This document shows, piece by piece, positions 1 through 6,106 of a stretch of 20,046 nt of DNA. Under the pieces are notes generated by a model, which saw only the letters and a program-made list of their open reading frames with translations, made no database searches and was not told the DNA's origin. Each line of letters starts with the position of its first letter. Position 1 is the first letter of the stretch. Made by a program: the position numbers and the translations under genes. The stretch is from Chitinophagaceae bacterium UBA7600 (lineage in GTDB: Bacteria; Bacteroidota; Bacteroidia; Chitinophagales; Chitinophagaceae), in the NCBI GenBank assembly GCA_002478885.1, contig DLKC01000072.1, forward strand, positions 1 to 20,046, read 5' to 3'.

Positions 1-344
1 TCGGCCTGGTACGGCGTGTACTGCGTGTACCAACCCGGACTCTCGAAAATGTTCCGGAGAATGACCGACGGAGTGATGGTATCATAGTACCCCTGGCCGA
101 TGTATGTTTTATAAACCTTGTTCTTAAGGCTCAGTTCTTTCACCAGCTTAAGGTAATCGTGCTCACTCATGGCCGCCGGAAGGTTCAGCGCGTGTTGCAT
201 ACGGATAGCGGCGGGTACAGTCTTATTTACCAGTTCTTCTATACTACCTGCACCAATGGTATTGAGCATTTTCTTTGTGTCTGCTTCACCCGGACCAATA
301 TGTCTTTGCTTAAACTCCGAAGATTGTAATTCAAAAAGATTCAT
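1..344 (-). CDS. gcvP: Glycine dehydrogenase (P-protein of the glycine cleavage system), N-terminal part
   Basis: This is the 5' end of a gene reading leftwards out of the window; 114 codons are visible. The P-protein is the pyridoxal-phosphate enzyme that decarboxylates glycine and passes the aminomethyl group to the lipoyl arm of GcvH, in the cytoplasm. The translation carries the family's N-terminal signature: RHIGP near residue 15, an ML-IG-SIEELV segment, TVPAAIR, LNLPAAMSE, then YIGQGYYDT followed by NIFESPGWYTQYTPYQA. The start is the ATG at 342-344, which gives the usual short lead before RHIGP. No frameshift is seen in the visible part. A TAACTTTG box lies 33 bases upstream. The neighbour upstream (response regulator, also minus strand) is separated by about 220 bases, so gcvP is probably transcribed on its own. 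Confidence 0.95.
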   Translation of the reverse strand, partial: MNLFELQSSEFKQRHIGPGEADTKKMLNTIGAGSIEELVNKTVPAAIRMQHALNLPAAMSEHDYLKLVKELSLKNKVYKTYIGQGYYDTITPSVILRNIFESPGWYTQYTPYQA

Positions 345-377
345 AAGATTAATTAAGTTGACCACTAAAAAGATGCG

Positions 378-385
378 CAAAGTTA
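378..385 (-). promoter_or_regulatory. Candidate -7 box of the gcvP promoter
   Basis: On the minus strand this reads TAACTTTG, an exact match to the Bacteroidota -7 consensus TAnnTTTG. It would give a leader of roughly 25-30 bases before the gcvP ATG. No clear TTG -33 box is found at the expected distance (only a T-rich run), so the call rests on one box and its position. Confidence 0.4.
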
Positions 386-457
386 AGCGGAAGCGCCTGG
401 ATAAAAATGTGTTGACAGCGGTTGGGGATAGGGTGTGCGTATCGGGGATAAGCCGGG

Positions 458-559
458 GAGTCCGAAAGATCGAAAGACGGAAGTCCGGAAGACAGAAAGC
501 ATCCTGTCGCTTCGGGAATGGCTTTAAGCCTTTGCTGACTTTGCTGAGTTCGGATTAAT
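458..559. repeat. GGAAG-CCGGAAG intergenic repeat, copy 1
   Basis: A purine-rich run of short CCGAAAG/CCGGAAG units (458-501, including GGAAGTCCGGAAGACAGAAAG at 479-499) is followed by a pyrimidine-rich part with GGCTTT, TTTGCTGA and CGGATTAAT. The same order of blocks recurs at 10268-10353, and a shorter purine-rich version lies at 3748-3786. It sits directly behind the response-regulator gene. No transposase is associated with it; its function is unknown. Confidence 0.45.
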
Positions 560-567
560 CGTTCCCA

Positions 568-1197
568 TTACAACATACGGTAGTCGGCTGCTTTGCGGAT
601 GAGCATGGCGGTGTTGTTCACTTCAAATTTTGACAAAAGATTTTTACGATGCGTGTCGACAGTATAGGGACTAACGAAGATCTTTTCGGCGATTTCGTTG
701 TTGGTCATTCCCCCAGCAATAAGCTTTAGTATTTCTTTTTCCCTGCGGGTGAGCGTGGGCGGCTCATCGTCGGTTGGGGTTTGCACAGCATTGTTGTTGA
801 TATCAACACTAAAAAACATTCTGCCCGTAACAACTGCGTGAATGGCTTCTTCTATTTCCTCTTTGCCGGCGCTTTTTAACAGGTAGCCGGATGCCCCGCC
901 GGCAATCATTTGCGATACATAGCTTCTTTGTTTAAAGGTACTGAGTGCCAGCACATGAACTGCCGGGAATTCCTTTTTGACTTTCGCACACAATTCTATC
1001 CCGCTTATGTCGGGCATATTGATGTCGAGAAATGCCACATCGACTTTGTTGGTCCGCAAGGCAGCAATGGCTTCAATCGCATTGCCGGCAGTAGTCACCA
1101 ACGCGACAGAAGGAATTCTTGCAAGAATTGCTTTCATACCTTCAATCACCATGCTGTGATCGTCGACCACCAAAATATTTATTGCTGCTGCATTCAT
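568..1197 (-). CDS. NarL/FixJ-family response regulator
   Basis: A 209-residue two-domain DNA-binding response regulator. The receiver domain (about residues 6-120) has the acidic pair D12-D13, the phospho-acceptor D58 in AFLDINMPD, the switch residues S86/T87 and the conserved K108 in GYLLKSA. A LuxR-type helix-turn-helix follows at about 148-209 (LTRREKEILKLIAGGMTNNE, then TVDTHRKNLLSKF). The start is the ATG at 1195-1197. A longer reading from 1215 would need a TTG inside the kinase gene. The ATG lies one base after the stop of the upstream sensor kinase (TAA-A-ATG), so the two are very probably co-transcribed and translationally coupled, and the kinase is the likely partner. Targets are unknown; the repeated 68-bp promoter module next to the kinase gene is one candidate (inference). 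Confidence 0.93.
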   Translation of the reverse strand: MNAAAINILVVDDHSMVIEGMKAILARIPSVALVTTAGNAIEAIAALRTNKVDVAFLDINMPDISGIELCAKVKKEFPAVHVLALSTFKQRSYVSQMIAGGASGYLLKSAGKEEIEEAIHAVVTGRMFFSVDINNNAVQTPTDDEPPTLTRREKEILKLIAGGMTNNEIAEKIFVSPYTVDTHRKNLLSKFEVNNTAMLIRKAADYRML

Positions 1198-1198
1198 T

Positions 1199-3202
1199 TT
1201 AAACAGGTATTTCAATTGTAACAGAAGTGCCGTTTCCCGGCGTTGATTGAATTTCGCAGCTTCCCTTCAAATAGTCGACCCTTGATTGTACATTTTGTAG
1301 CCCGGCGCCTTTGAGGGCAGACAGCTGCGTTGTATCAAAGCCTTTACCATCGTCTTCTACCGTAAGGGTAATGCCGCGCTCATGTTTGATCAATTGTATA
1401 AAAATATTGCCGGCAGCAGCATGCCTGATGGCATTATTGCTAAGCTCCTGTATGATGCGGTAAAGAATTACTTCCGTTGACTTATCCAAGGGCTCCTGAA
1501 AGCCTAATTGGGTGTATTTCATTCTGACCACTCCGCTGTCGTTAATGCCGTCGCAATAATCCTGTATTGCCTCACCCAATCCAAATTTCAGCAAAGCTTC
1601 GGGCATCATATTGTGCGCGACCCTGCGCATTTCAGCAATGGCATTGTCAAGCTGTGCGATCGACTTTGTAAACAGCTGCGCATCTGTTTCATGGATGATC
1701 ATGTTTCCTTTCATAGACGATAAGTTTAATTTGATACCACTAAGTATACCTCCCAATCCATCGTGCAGGTCTTTGGCCATCCGGCTTCGTTCGGCTTCCT
1801 GTCCCTGCAGGATGGCGTTTACAGCAATCAGCTGTTTTTCCTTTTCCAGTTCATTGATACGGATGTCCTTTATTTCGGTTGCCTGTTTTGCCAGTTCCTG
1901 TTTACGTTTGGCATTGCGGTAAAAAAGAAACCCTATAATGCCGGTTGCCAATAAGCCGATACCCAGCATTGCATTAAAAGTATTTTTCTGCTTAATGCTC
2001 AACGCCTGCAATTCCTTTTCTTTGTTTAACCGGGCTATCTGCGATTGCTTTTTTTCAGACTGGTACCTGGCTTCCTGTAATAAATTGTCTTTTTGAAGGT
2101 CTTCGTTATCTATTGAATCACTGTATAACCGCGCTGCTTCGTAATAAAACATAGCGTCTTTATAATTTCCATTGGCTACTTCAAGGTTGCTTTTTTGCAA
2201 ATTCCATTCCCGCAATAAAATCCATGATCCGTCATCCTCCACGTATTTTTTAGCATTGTGTATAACCTGCATTGCAGTGTTCACACGCTTTTGAGCAAGC
2301 GCAATAATACTTTTTAATATCAGCCCTCCGGCGATATCCTGGTTAGATCCGAAACTGGAATATAACTGCAGGGAGCTGTCGCAGTAGTCCATTGCAGGGG
2401 CGTATTCTTTCCTGTTTAAAAGCCCACTTGACACATTTTGAAAGGCGGCGGCGATTTGCAACTTAAAGGGAGATTCTCTCAAATAAGCCAATGCGTTTAG
2501 CGACGCTTCATAACTTTTGACGGTATCTTTTCCATGCATATAAGCCTGGGCGAGATTTGTATAACACACACCGATTGTATTTCCGTCTTTCAAAATCATC
2601 GCTGTTCCCAATGCCTTGTTGCAGTAAAGCATTTCGTTTTCGAATAAGTGCTGACGGCTAAAGATGACTGCTACGTTGCTGTAGGATAAGGATAGTGCCA
2701 ACAAATCATTTGTTCTTTCAATGTATTTTATTGCATCCAGGTCATATTTAAGCGCTTCTTCATATTTGTCCTGGTACAAATAAGTGTTGGCAATATTTGC
2801 GAGGGCTTTACCGGAGTATTGATCACTTTTTATTGCAACAGCCAGTTGGTATGCCTGCTGATAATAACTTCTTGCGGTATCATAGTTGCCATGTGTAATA
2901 TTTAAAATTCCTTTATTGATTAATGACCTGCATTGGTAAAGCTTGTTACCAGTTTTTTTGCTTATTGCGATTGCTTCGTCATACACTTTATTGCAAAGGA
3001 TGGTATCCGTTTCTTCCAGGGTATAACCAAGATCAAACAATCTTTTTATTTTAACCGTGTCGTCTTTCATTTTGCGAATCTCATAAAAGCTACTGTCGCT
3101 GCTGGTGTCCGACTGTGCTATATTATTTTCACTGCACAGCAAGCAGCATGCAAACAGCAATAATAAAATGCGCGAAACGGAATGATGTATCATTACCAAC
3201 AT
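1199..3202 (-). CDS. TPR-repeat sensor histidine kinase (HisKA_3 / NarL type)
   Basis: A 667-residue membrane sensor. A hydrophobic signal segment (residues 11-23) leads into a large, probably periplasmic, helical region of TPR-like repeats (about 45-370), then a coiled coil (about 370-408), one membrane helix (about 410-428, GIGLLATGIIGFLF) and a cytoplasmic coiled coil. The kinase core has a HisKA_3 H-box, ERSRMAKDLHDGLGG, with phospho-acceptor H480. The ATPase domain has an N-box ELSNNAIRHA (N589/N590), G1 box DDGKGFD (617-623), G2 GAGLQNV (632-638) and a closing GTSVTIEIPV. All catalytic boxes look intact. The start could be M1 (3202) or M4 (3193); both precede the signal segment. It is the first gene of a two-gene operon with the response regulator, and its ligand cannot be read from sequence. 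A weak TAACTTTT box lies upstream at 3232-3239. Confidence 0.93.
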   Translation of the reverse strand: MLVMIHHSVSRILLLLFACCLLCSENNIAQSDTSSDSSFYEIRKMKDDTVKIKRLFDLGYTLEETDTILCNKVYDEAIAISKKTGNKLYQCRSLINKGILNITHGNYDTARSYYQQAYQLAVAIKSDQYSGKALANIANTYLYQDKYEEALKYDLDAIKYIERTNDLLALSLSYSNVAVIFSRQHLFENEMLYCNKALGTAMILKDGNTIGVCYTNLAQAYMHGKDTVKSYEASLNALAYLRESPFKLQIAAAFQNVSSGLLNRKEYAPAMDYCDSSLQLYSSFGSNQDIAGGLILKSIIALAQKRVNTAMQVIHNAKKYVEDDGSWILLREWNLQKSNLEVANGNYKDAMFYYEAARLYSDSIDNEDLQKDNLLQEARYQSEKKQSQIARLNKEKELQALSIKQKNTFNAMLGIGLLATGIIGFLFYRNAKRKQELAKQATEIKDIRINELEKEKQLIAVNAILQGQEAERSRMAKDLHDGLGGILSGIKLNLSSMKGNMIIHETDAQLFTKSIAQLDNAIAEMRRVAHNMMPEALLKFGLGEAIQDYCDGINDSGVVRMKYTQLGFQEPLDKSTEVILYRIIQELSNNAIRHAAAGNIFIQLIKHERGITLTVEDDGKGFDTTQLSALKGAGLQNVQSRVDYLKGSCEIQSTPGNGTSVTIEIPV

Positions 3203-3258
3203 TTTTATAAAAGTAATGAACCATGTACATTAAAAGTTACGCCAGGAATTAAATCCCC

Positions 3259-3326
3259 TTTTCCGGGTATTTCCAAAAACCACTCTTTTCCCCGATTGAC
3301 TTTTGTTGCTGGCAGAAGTACGTTTG
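3259..3326 (+). promoter_or_regulatory. Promoter module, copy 1 (before the 88-residue orphan gene)
   Basis: A 68-bp stretch that recurs at 5744-5811 with 56 of 68 positions identical and no gaps. The left 47 bases are almost invariant (42/47), with TCC-GG-TATTTCCAAAAACC and TTTTCCCCGATTGACTTTTG. The right end is a Bacteroidota-type promoter: TTG of GATTGAC, a 20-base spacer, then TACGTTTG at 3319-3326 (exact TAnnTTTG). Conservation upstream of the -33 box suggests an activator site. It lies between the sensor kinase gene and the 88-residue gene and points at the latter, with a predicted leader of about 80 bases. Confidence 0.65.
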
Positions 3327-3415
3327 CTGTGTAATTACTTCATCATTTTTACGAAAACGGCGAAGCTGAAAACCGGTAAACAGAGTAAGCATCTTAATCA
3401 TTAAAACGCTTTTTT

Positions 3416-3682
3416 ATGAGAATCACATCAAGGTATGAAAACGGAACGGTGTTCTGGCGCACTTTTAACAAAGACGACGCCATGTATTTTGTCGGCCTAA
3501 TGGAAGGCAATCTTTCCTATGGCGAATCGCTTCAATACGATCACCCGGCCGGGTATTTTAAAATGGAAATGAAAAGTAACGGCATTTTTGGAGGACCGAT
3601 CATCGCGGCCGGGCGTGTTTATTCCAATAGCGACGAATTTATTCTTAGCAGGGAAGGCCACTTGGAACGCGTCACCAACTAA
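3416..3682 (+). CDS. Short conserved-looking protein of unknown function (88 residues)
   Basis: I do not recognise this protein. It has no signal peptide or membrane segment and looks like a small beta-rich cytoplasmic protein, with alternating polar and aromatic residues (for example TVFWRTFNKDDAMYFVGLME and GYFKMEMKSNGIFGGPIIAA). That it is a real gene is argued by its setting: a strong-looking promoter module ends 90 bases upstream at 3326, the reading frame is the only reasonable one in the interval, and an intrinsic terminator begins 10 bases after the stop. It therefore forms a complete monocistronic unit. It is divergent from the kinase-regulator operon, which makes regulation by that system possible but unproven. 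The start at 3416 has no recognisable Shine-Dalgarno sequence, which is usual in this phylum. Confidence 0.65.
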   Translation: MRITSRYENGTVFWRTFNKDDAMYFVGLMEGNLSYGESLQYDHPAGYFKMEMKSNGIFGGPIIAAGRVYSNSDEFILSREGHLERVTN

Positions 3683-3691
3683 ACGCAGATA

Positions 3692-3723
3692 AAGGTTGCT
3701 ATAAAAGGCAACCTTCATTTTTT
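3692..3723 (+). terminator. Intrinsic terminator of the 88-residue gene
   Basis: A perfect 8-bp stem AAGGTTGC (3692-3699) / GCAACCTT (3708-3715) with an 8-base loop, followed by CA and a run of six T (3718-3723). Confidence 0.8.
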
Positions 3724-3747
3724 ATCGGAATTTGTGGGCAGGCATTA

Positions 3748-3786
3748 ACCGAAAAGCCTAAAAGACCGGAAGCCGGAAAAAGTTCA
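3748..3786. repeat. GGAAG-CCGGAAG intergenic repeat, short copy 2
   Basis: A purine-rich tract containing AAGACCGGAAGCCGGAAAAA, resembling the left arms of the elements at 458 and 10268 but without their pyrimidine-rich right half. It lies behind the terminator of the 88-residue gene. No gene was found in the 395 bases from 3683 to 4077; the remainder holds the element at 3798-3844 and AT-rich sequence. A 60-codon open frame at 3918-4100 has no support. Confidence 0.3.
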
Positions 3787-3797
3787 AGTATTTGGAG

Positions 3798-3844
3798 CAG
3801 GTTATATCACCGATGATATATCGAGATTACCTGTTTGACCTGTT
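3798..3844. promoter_or_regulatory. Inverted and direct CAGGT boxes upstream of the AraC-type gene
   Basis: A bulged hairpin is visible: CAGGT (3798-3802) and TATATC (3803-3808), a 6-base loop, GATATA (3815-3820), an 8-base bulge, then ACCTG (3829-3833). The sequence ACCTGTT is then repeated directly at 3829-3835 and 3838-3844, a 9-base period. This could be an operator, but it lies about 235 bases from the AraC-type start, so the role is a guess. Confidence 0.25.
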
Positions 3845-4077
3845 CTGATATATTGACTGAGCATTAAGAACAATCTTCGTTAACGGGGCAACAGCAGAAA
3901 TAAGTTGTTACTAAGCAATGTTTTGGTTAATTTGTTTTCCAATAGAAAGCCTGCGTTACAGGCCCGTACACCTGGAACCAATGAATAAAGAGATCGTGCC
4001 TGAAAGATGCCAGACCTTGTCGTCATCCAAGCCATTAACCAAGCTGTCATTGCATCATCAATTTCAATTTTACATAC

Positions 4078-4941
4078 ATGCAGGAAAAAGCTTATGCTGA
4101 TATAGTCCCCCTGTTAAACCATCTCTGCATTGTTTTACAACCTGTAGCTGCTGCCCGGAATATCAAACTACATTTTGCAGGTGGTGAGCAAGCGATCAGG
4201 ATAGCTTGTGCCGCGGAAAAGATTCTTACCGGGTTTAACAAATTACTGAGCACCATCATCGATTATATACCCGATGATAATTCGATTTATATAAGCACTG
4301 ACATGATTGAAGAAGGTAAAAACGGGTATGTGTCGGTAAAGATCAGGAACACGGGCATCAACCTAAAACAGGTACCGGCCATTACAAATAATTGCGGGTT
4401 GCCGGCCCACTTGCGCTCCTATTCAGCAAAAGAAACTGTTTACGAAGTCTGCTTTTCTTTATCCCCTGATATTGCGATTGATACAGTAAAACAAGCAGCG
4501 CAGGGCGGGCCTTTTAATTATGTAAACTTTGTCGGGGGCATAAAATCTCACTTCGCTAAACTCCAAAATCCAGTTGACAAGCTTGCAGGGGCTAAACCAA
4601 AAGAAGCTGCCTTCTTTACAAATATTAACCTGTGCATTTTAGCAAACCTGGAAGATGAAAGATTTGATACCAATGCATTAAGCGATGCAATGGCCATGAG
4701 CCGTGCACAGTTGTTCAGGCGACTTAAATCACTAACCGGTAATTCGCCGGGTTATTATATCAGAACAATCAGACTTGAGAAGGCAAAAGAATTACTGGCA
4801 ACATCAGATGTAACAATAAGCGAAGCAGCCTATAAAACAGGTTTTAACTCCCCCAGCAACTTTACAAAAGTGTTTAGTGAAAAATATGGCATTACGCCAT
4901 CCCAGTTTCGCAGACCGAAGAACGATGCAACAAATGAATAA
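4078..4941 (+). CDS. AraC-family regulator with a decayed histidine-kinase ATPase domain
   Basis: A 287-residue protein. The C-terminus (about 183-280) is a clear AraC/XylS DNA-binding domain with both helix-turn-helix units: FDTNALSDAMAMSRAQLFRR, then ISEAAYKTGFNSPSNFTKVF and YGITPSQF. The first 130 residues follow the layout of a histidine-kinase ATPase domain (DIVPLLNHLCIVLQPVAAAR, ILTGFNKLLSTIIDYIPDDN, YVSVKIRNTGINL, YEVCFSLSP), but the N-box asparagine is replaced (LLST for LLSN) and the G1 box is NTGIN instead of D-G-G. Kinase activity is therefore unlikely. There is no sensor domain, H-box or receiver domain, so it resembles a hybrid two-component (HTCC) protein cut down to two parts. 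An in-frame TAA at 4036-4038 rules out a longer N-terminus. The SnoaL-like gene follows 65 bases later on the same strand and is a possible target. Confidence 0.85.
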   Translation: MQEKAYADIVPLLNHLCIVLQPVAAARNIKLHFAGGEQAIRIACAAEKILTGFNKLLSTIIDYIPDDNSIYISTDMIEEGKNGYVSVKIRNTGINLKQVPAITNNCGLPAHLRSYSAKETVYEVCFSLSPDIAIDTVKQAAQGGPFNYVNFVGGIKSHFAKLQNPVDKLAGAKPKEAAFFTNINLCILANLEDERFDTNALSDAMAMSRAQLFRRLKSLTGNSPGYYIRTIRLEKAKELLATSDVTISEAAYKTGFNSPSNFTKVFSEKYGITPSQFRRPKNDATNE

Positions 4942-5006
4942 ACAATTGCAACAAATGCGATAACACACAGGCTGCAGTTGAATATACCTTTATCAAAACT
5001 TATTTT

Positions 5007-5399
5007 ATGGAACAGCAAAGAAAAAACAAAGAGTTTATCATTAACTACCTGAACGCAATTGGCGGAGCTGCCAAAACCAGGGAACTCCTGGAAAAGTATA
5101 TAACCGATGAAGCATTGATCGGCCATATAGAAACTTTTGAACCTGCCTTTCCCAACTATGATGTAGTTGCAGATGAAATGACTGCAGAAGGCAATCGCGT
5201 TATCGTAAAAGCACGCATGAAAGGCACCCATCTTGGTGACCTGGGCGGCATTCCTGCCACTTATAAAACAGTCGATCTTCCTTTCATTATCTGCTATGAA
5301 ATTGAAAACAATATGATCGTCAGCCATTGGATGCTTGCTGACAAAATGAGCCTGATGGAACAATTGGGCGTGATACCCGCAACTGCCAGCAATCCGTAA
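5007..5399 (+). CDS. SnoaL-like / ester cyclase family protein
   Basis: A 130-residue protein of the SnoaL-like branch of the NTF2-like fold. Recognisable family features are an N-terminal helix (EFIINYLNAIGG), GHIETFEPAFPNYDVVADEM with H40, a GNRVIVKARMKGTHLGDLGG strand pair (residues 62-81), and the closing HWMLADKMSLMEQLGVIP (107-124). Polyketide cyclases of this fold use such residues for aldol cyclisation, but most stand-alone members, including many regulated by AraC-type proteins, have no assigned substrate, so no reaction is claimed. The length is normal. The ATG at 5007 is preceded by an A/T-rich leader. It is probably read together with or under control of the AraC-type gene just upstream. 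Confidence 0.85.
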   Translation: MEQQRKNKEFIINYLNAIGGAAKTRELLEKYITDEALIGHIETFEPAFPNYDVVADEMTAEGNRVIVKARMKGTHLGDLGGIPATYKTVDLPFIICYEIENNMIVSHWMLADKMSLMEQLGVIPATASNP

Positions 5400-5743
5400 G
5401 CAGCCTCAACAAGTTGTTGTGTAACTGAATAAATACAATAACATAGTTCGTACCATGCAAGCATGGCTGAATAGCAGCCTTATTTTCTTATACCACATCC
5501 ACGAATACAGGTCGCAGGCGGCAAGCTTTAAGATTTGCCTGCGGCATCGCCGATGCAAAAATTGGCAGTGCATTGCTGTGCTGATATTTTACCAGCAACT
5601 TAAGGCGAAGTGGATAAAAGCGCATAAACATACAGAGCGACAACGCTAGTGCCCTCCTCCTTTGTTTTTTTCTATTCAATTGTTTGTGTGAAGGCATGAA
5701 GAGGATTTGTATTGTGTATTAATAAGCAACTTTAAAACTCACT
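5400..5743. other. Intergenic stretch without a supported gene
   Basis: No convincing coding frame is present; the 64- to 69-codon open frames here lack any protein-like character. The stretch holds small palindromes: CAACAAGTTGTTG at 5407-5419, GCAGGC/GCCTGC (5514-5519 and 5537-5542) and, immediately after, GCATC/GATGC (5544-5548 and 5552-5556) with a 3-base loop. No T-run follows in either direction, so these are not called terminators. Confidence 0.5.
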
Positions 5744-5811
5744 GTTTCCCGGTATTTCCAAAAACCCCGTTTTTCCCCGATTGACTTTTGCTGTTTGCCA
5801 CAGTAGGTTTG
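5744..5811 (+). promoter_or_regulatory. Promoter module, copy 2 (upstream of the giant secreted-protein gene)
   Basis: The second copy of the 68-bp module at 3259-3326, with the same spacing throughout: conserved TATTTCCAAAAACC and TTTTTCCCCGATTGAC blocks, TTG, a 20-base spacer and TAGGTTTG (exact TAnnTTTG) at 5804-5811. No short gene follows it. The next start on this strand is at 6107, about 290 bases further on, and the intervening sequence is mostly the inverted-repeat element at 5848-6027. No other TAnnTTTG box was seen between here and 6107, so this is the best promoter candidate for that gene, with a long structured leader. Confidence 0.6.
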
Positions 5812-5847
5812 TATTGTCAATTTTCAAAGCACCATATAATCTATTAT

Positions 5848-5899
5848 GGACCGGGCAGCAGAATATACAGGAAGCATTTGTTGCGTCGCACACTTGTAC
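5848..5899 (-). repeat. TGCGACGCAA intergenic repeat, copy A
   Basis: Minus-strand orientation: GTACAAGTGTGCGACGCAAC followed after about 25 bases by GCCCGGTCC. The core 10-mer (TTGCGTCGCA on the plus strand) is at 5881-5890. It faces copy B head to head. Confidence 0.85.
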
Positions 5900-5970
5900 T
5901 GAAGAACACTCTTCAGCCATTTGATTGCAACAGCAAACAACCTGTTGTATTCTACAGCTGCGTATAGCTG

Positions 5971-6027
5971 AGAACGATCAAGTGTGCGACGCAACAGCAG
6001 ATCAACAGCAATACTTAAGCCCGGCCC
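5971..6027 (+). repeat. TGCGACGCAA intergenic repeat, copy B
   Basis: Plus orientation: GAACG, ATCAAGTGTGCGACGCAACA, then GCCCGGCCC about 23 bases later. Core 10-mer at 5985-5994. Ends 79 bases before the start of the giant secreted-protein gene. Confidence 0.85.
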
Positions 6028-6106
6028 AAAAAAACCGATGACTTAAAACACAATCATAAACCAAGGCTGCAAAAACACCAACTGCGCACGCCACAAAAAT
6101 CAAATT

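Larger units (their letters stand above)
5848..6027. repeat. Composite inverted repeat with a cloverleaf-like fold (copies A and B)
   Basis: Bases 5879-5896 are perfectly complementary to 5979-5996 (18 bp; right arm CAAGTGTGCGACGCAACA). The 82-base interior contains three further hairpins in a row: CTGAAGA/TCTTCAG (5899-5905, 5910-5916; 4-base loop), CAACAG/CTGTTG (5928-5933, 5942-5947; 8-base loop) and CAGCT/AGCTG (5955-5959, 5966-5970; 6-base loop). The outer ends CCGGGC (5851-5856) and GCCCGG (6019-6024) are complementary too. No target-site duplication was seen at the borders. It lies between a promoter module and the 6107 start, so it would form a folded RNA leader if transcribed from there. 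Confidence 0.7.

Noticed and set aside
169..558. 129-codon open frame on the plus strand
   Set aside because: It is antisense to gcvP and then runs through the CCGGAAG repeat; the gcvP reading is clearly protein-like and this one is not.
3918..4100. 60-codon open frame before the AraC-type gene, considered as a lost N-terminal part
   Set aside because: It is in another frame, shows no kinase- or sensor-like sequence, and the interval has stops in the AraC frame, so no simple frameshift restores a longer protein.
5407..5556. Series of small palindromes considered as a terminator or small RNA
   Set aside because: There is no T-run in either direction, the stems are short (5-6 bp) and no promoter precedes them; noted in the intergenic entry only.
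5732..5920. 62-codon minus-strand open frame with several cysteines
   Set aside because: It overlaps the promoter module and repeat copy A in reverse, so its sequence is explained by those elements.
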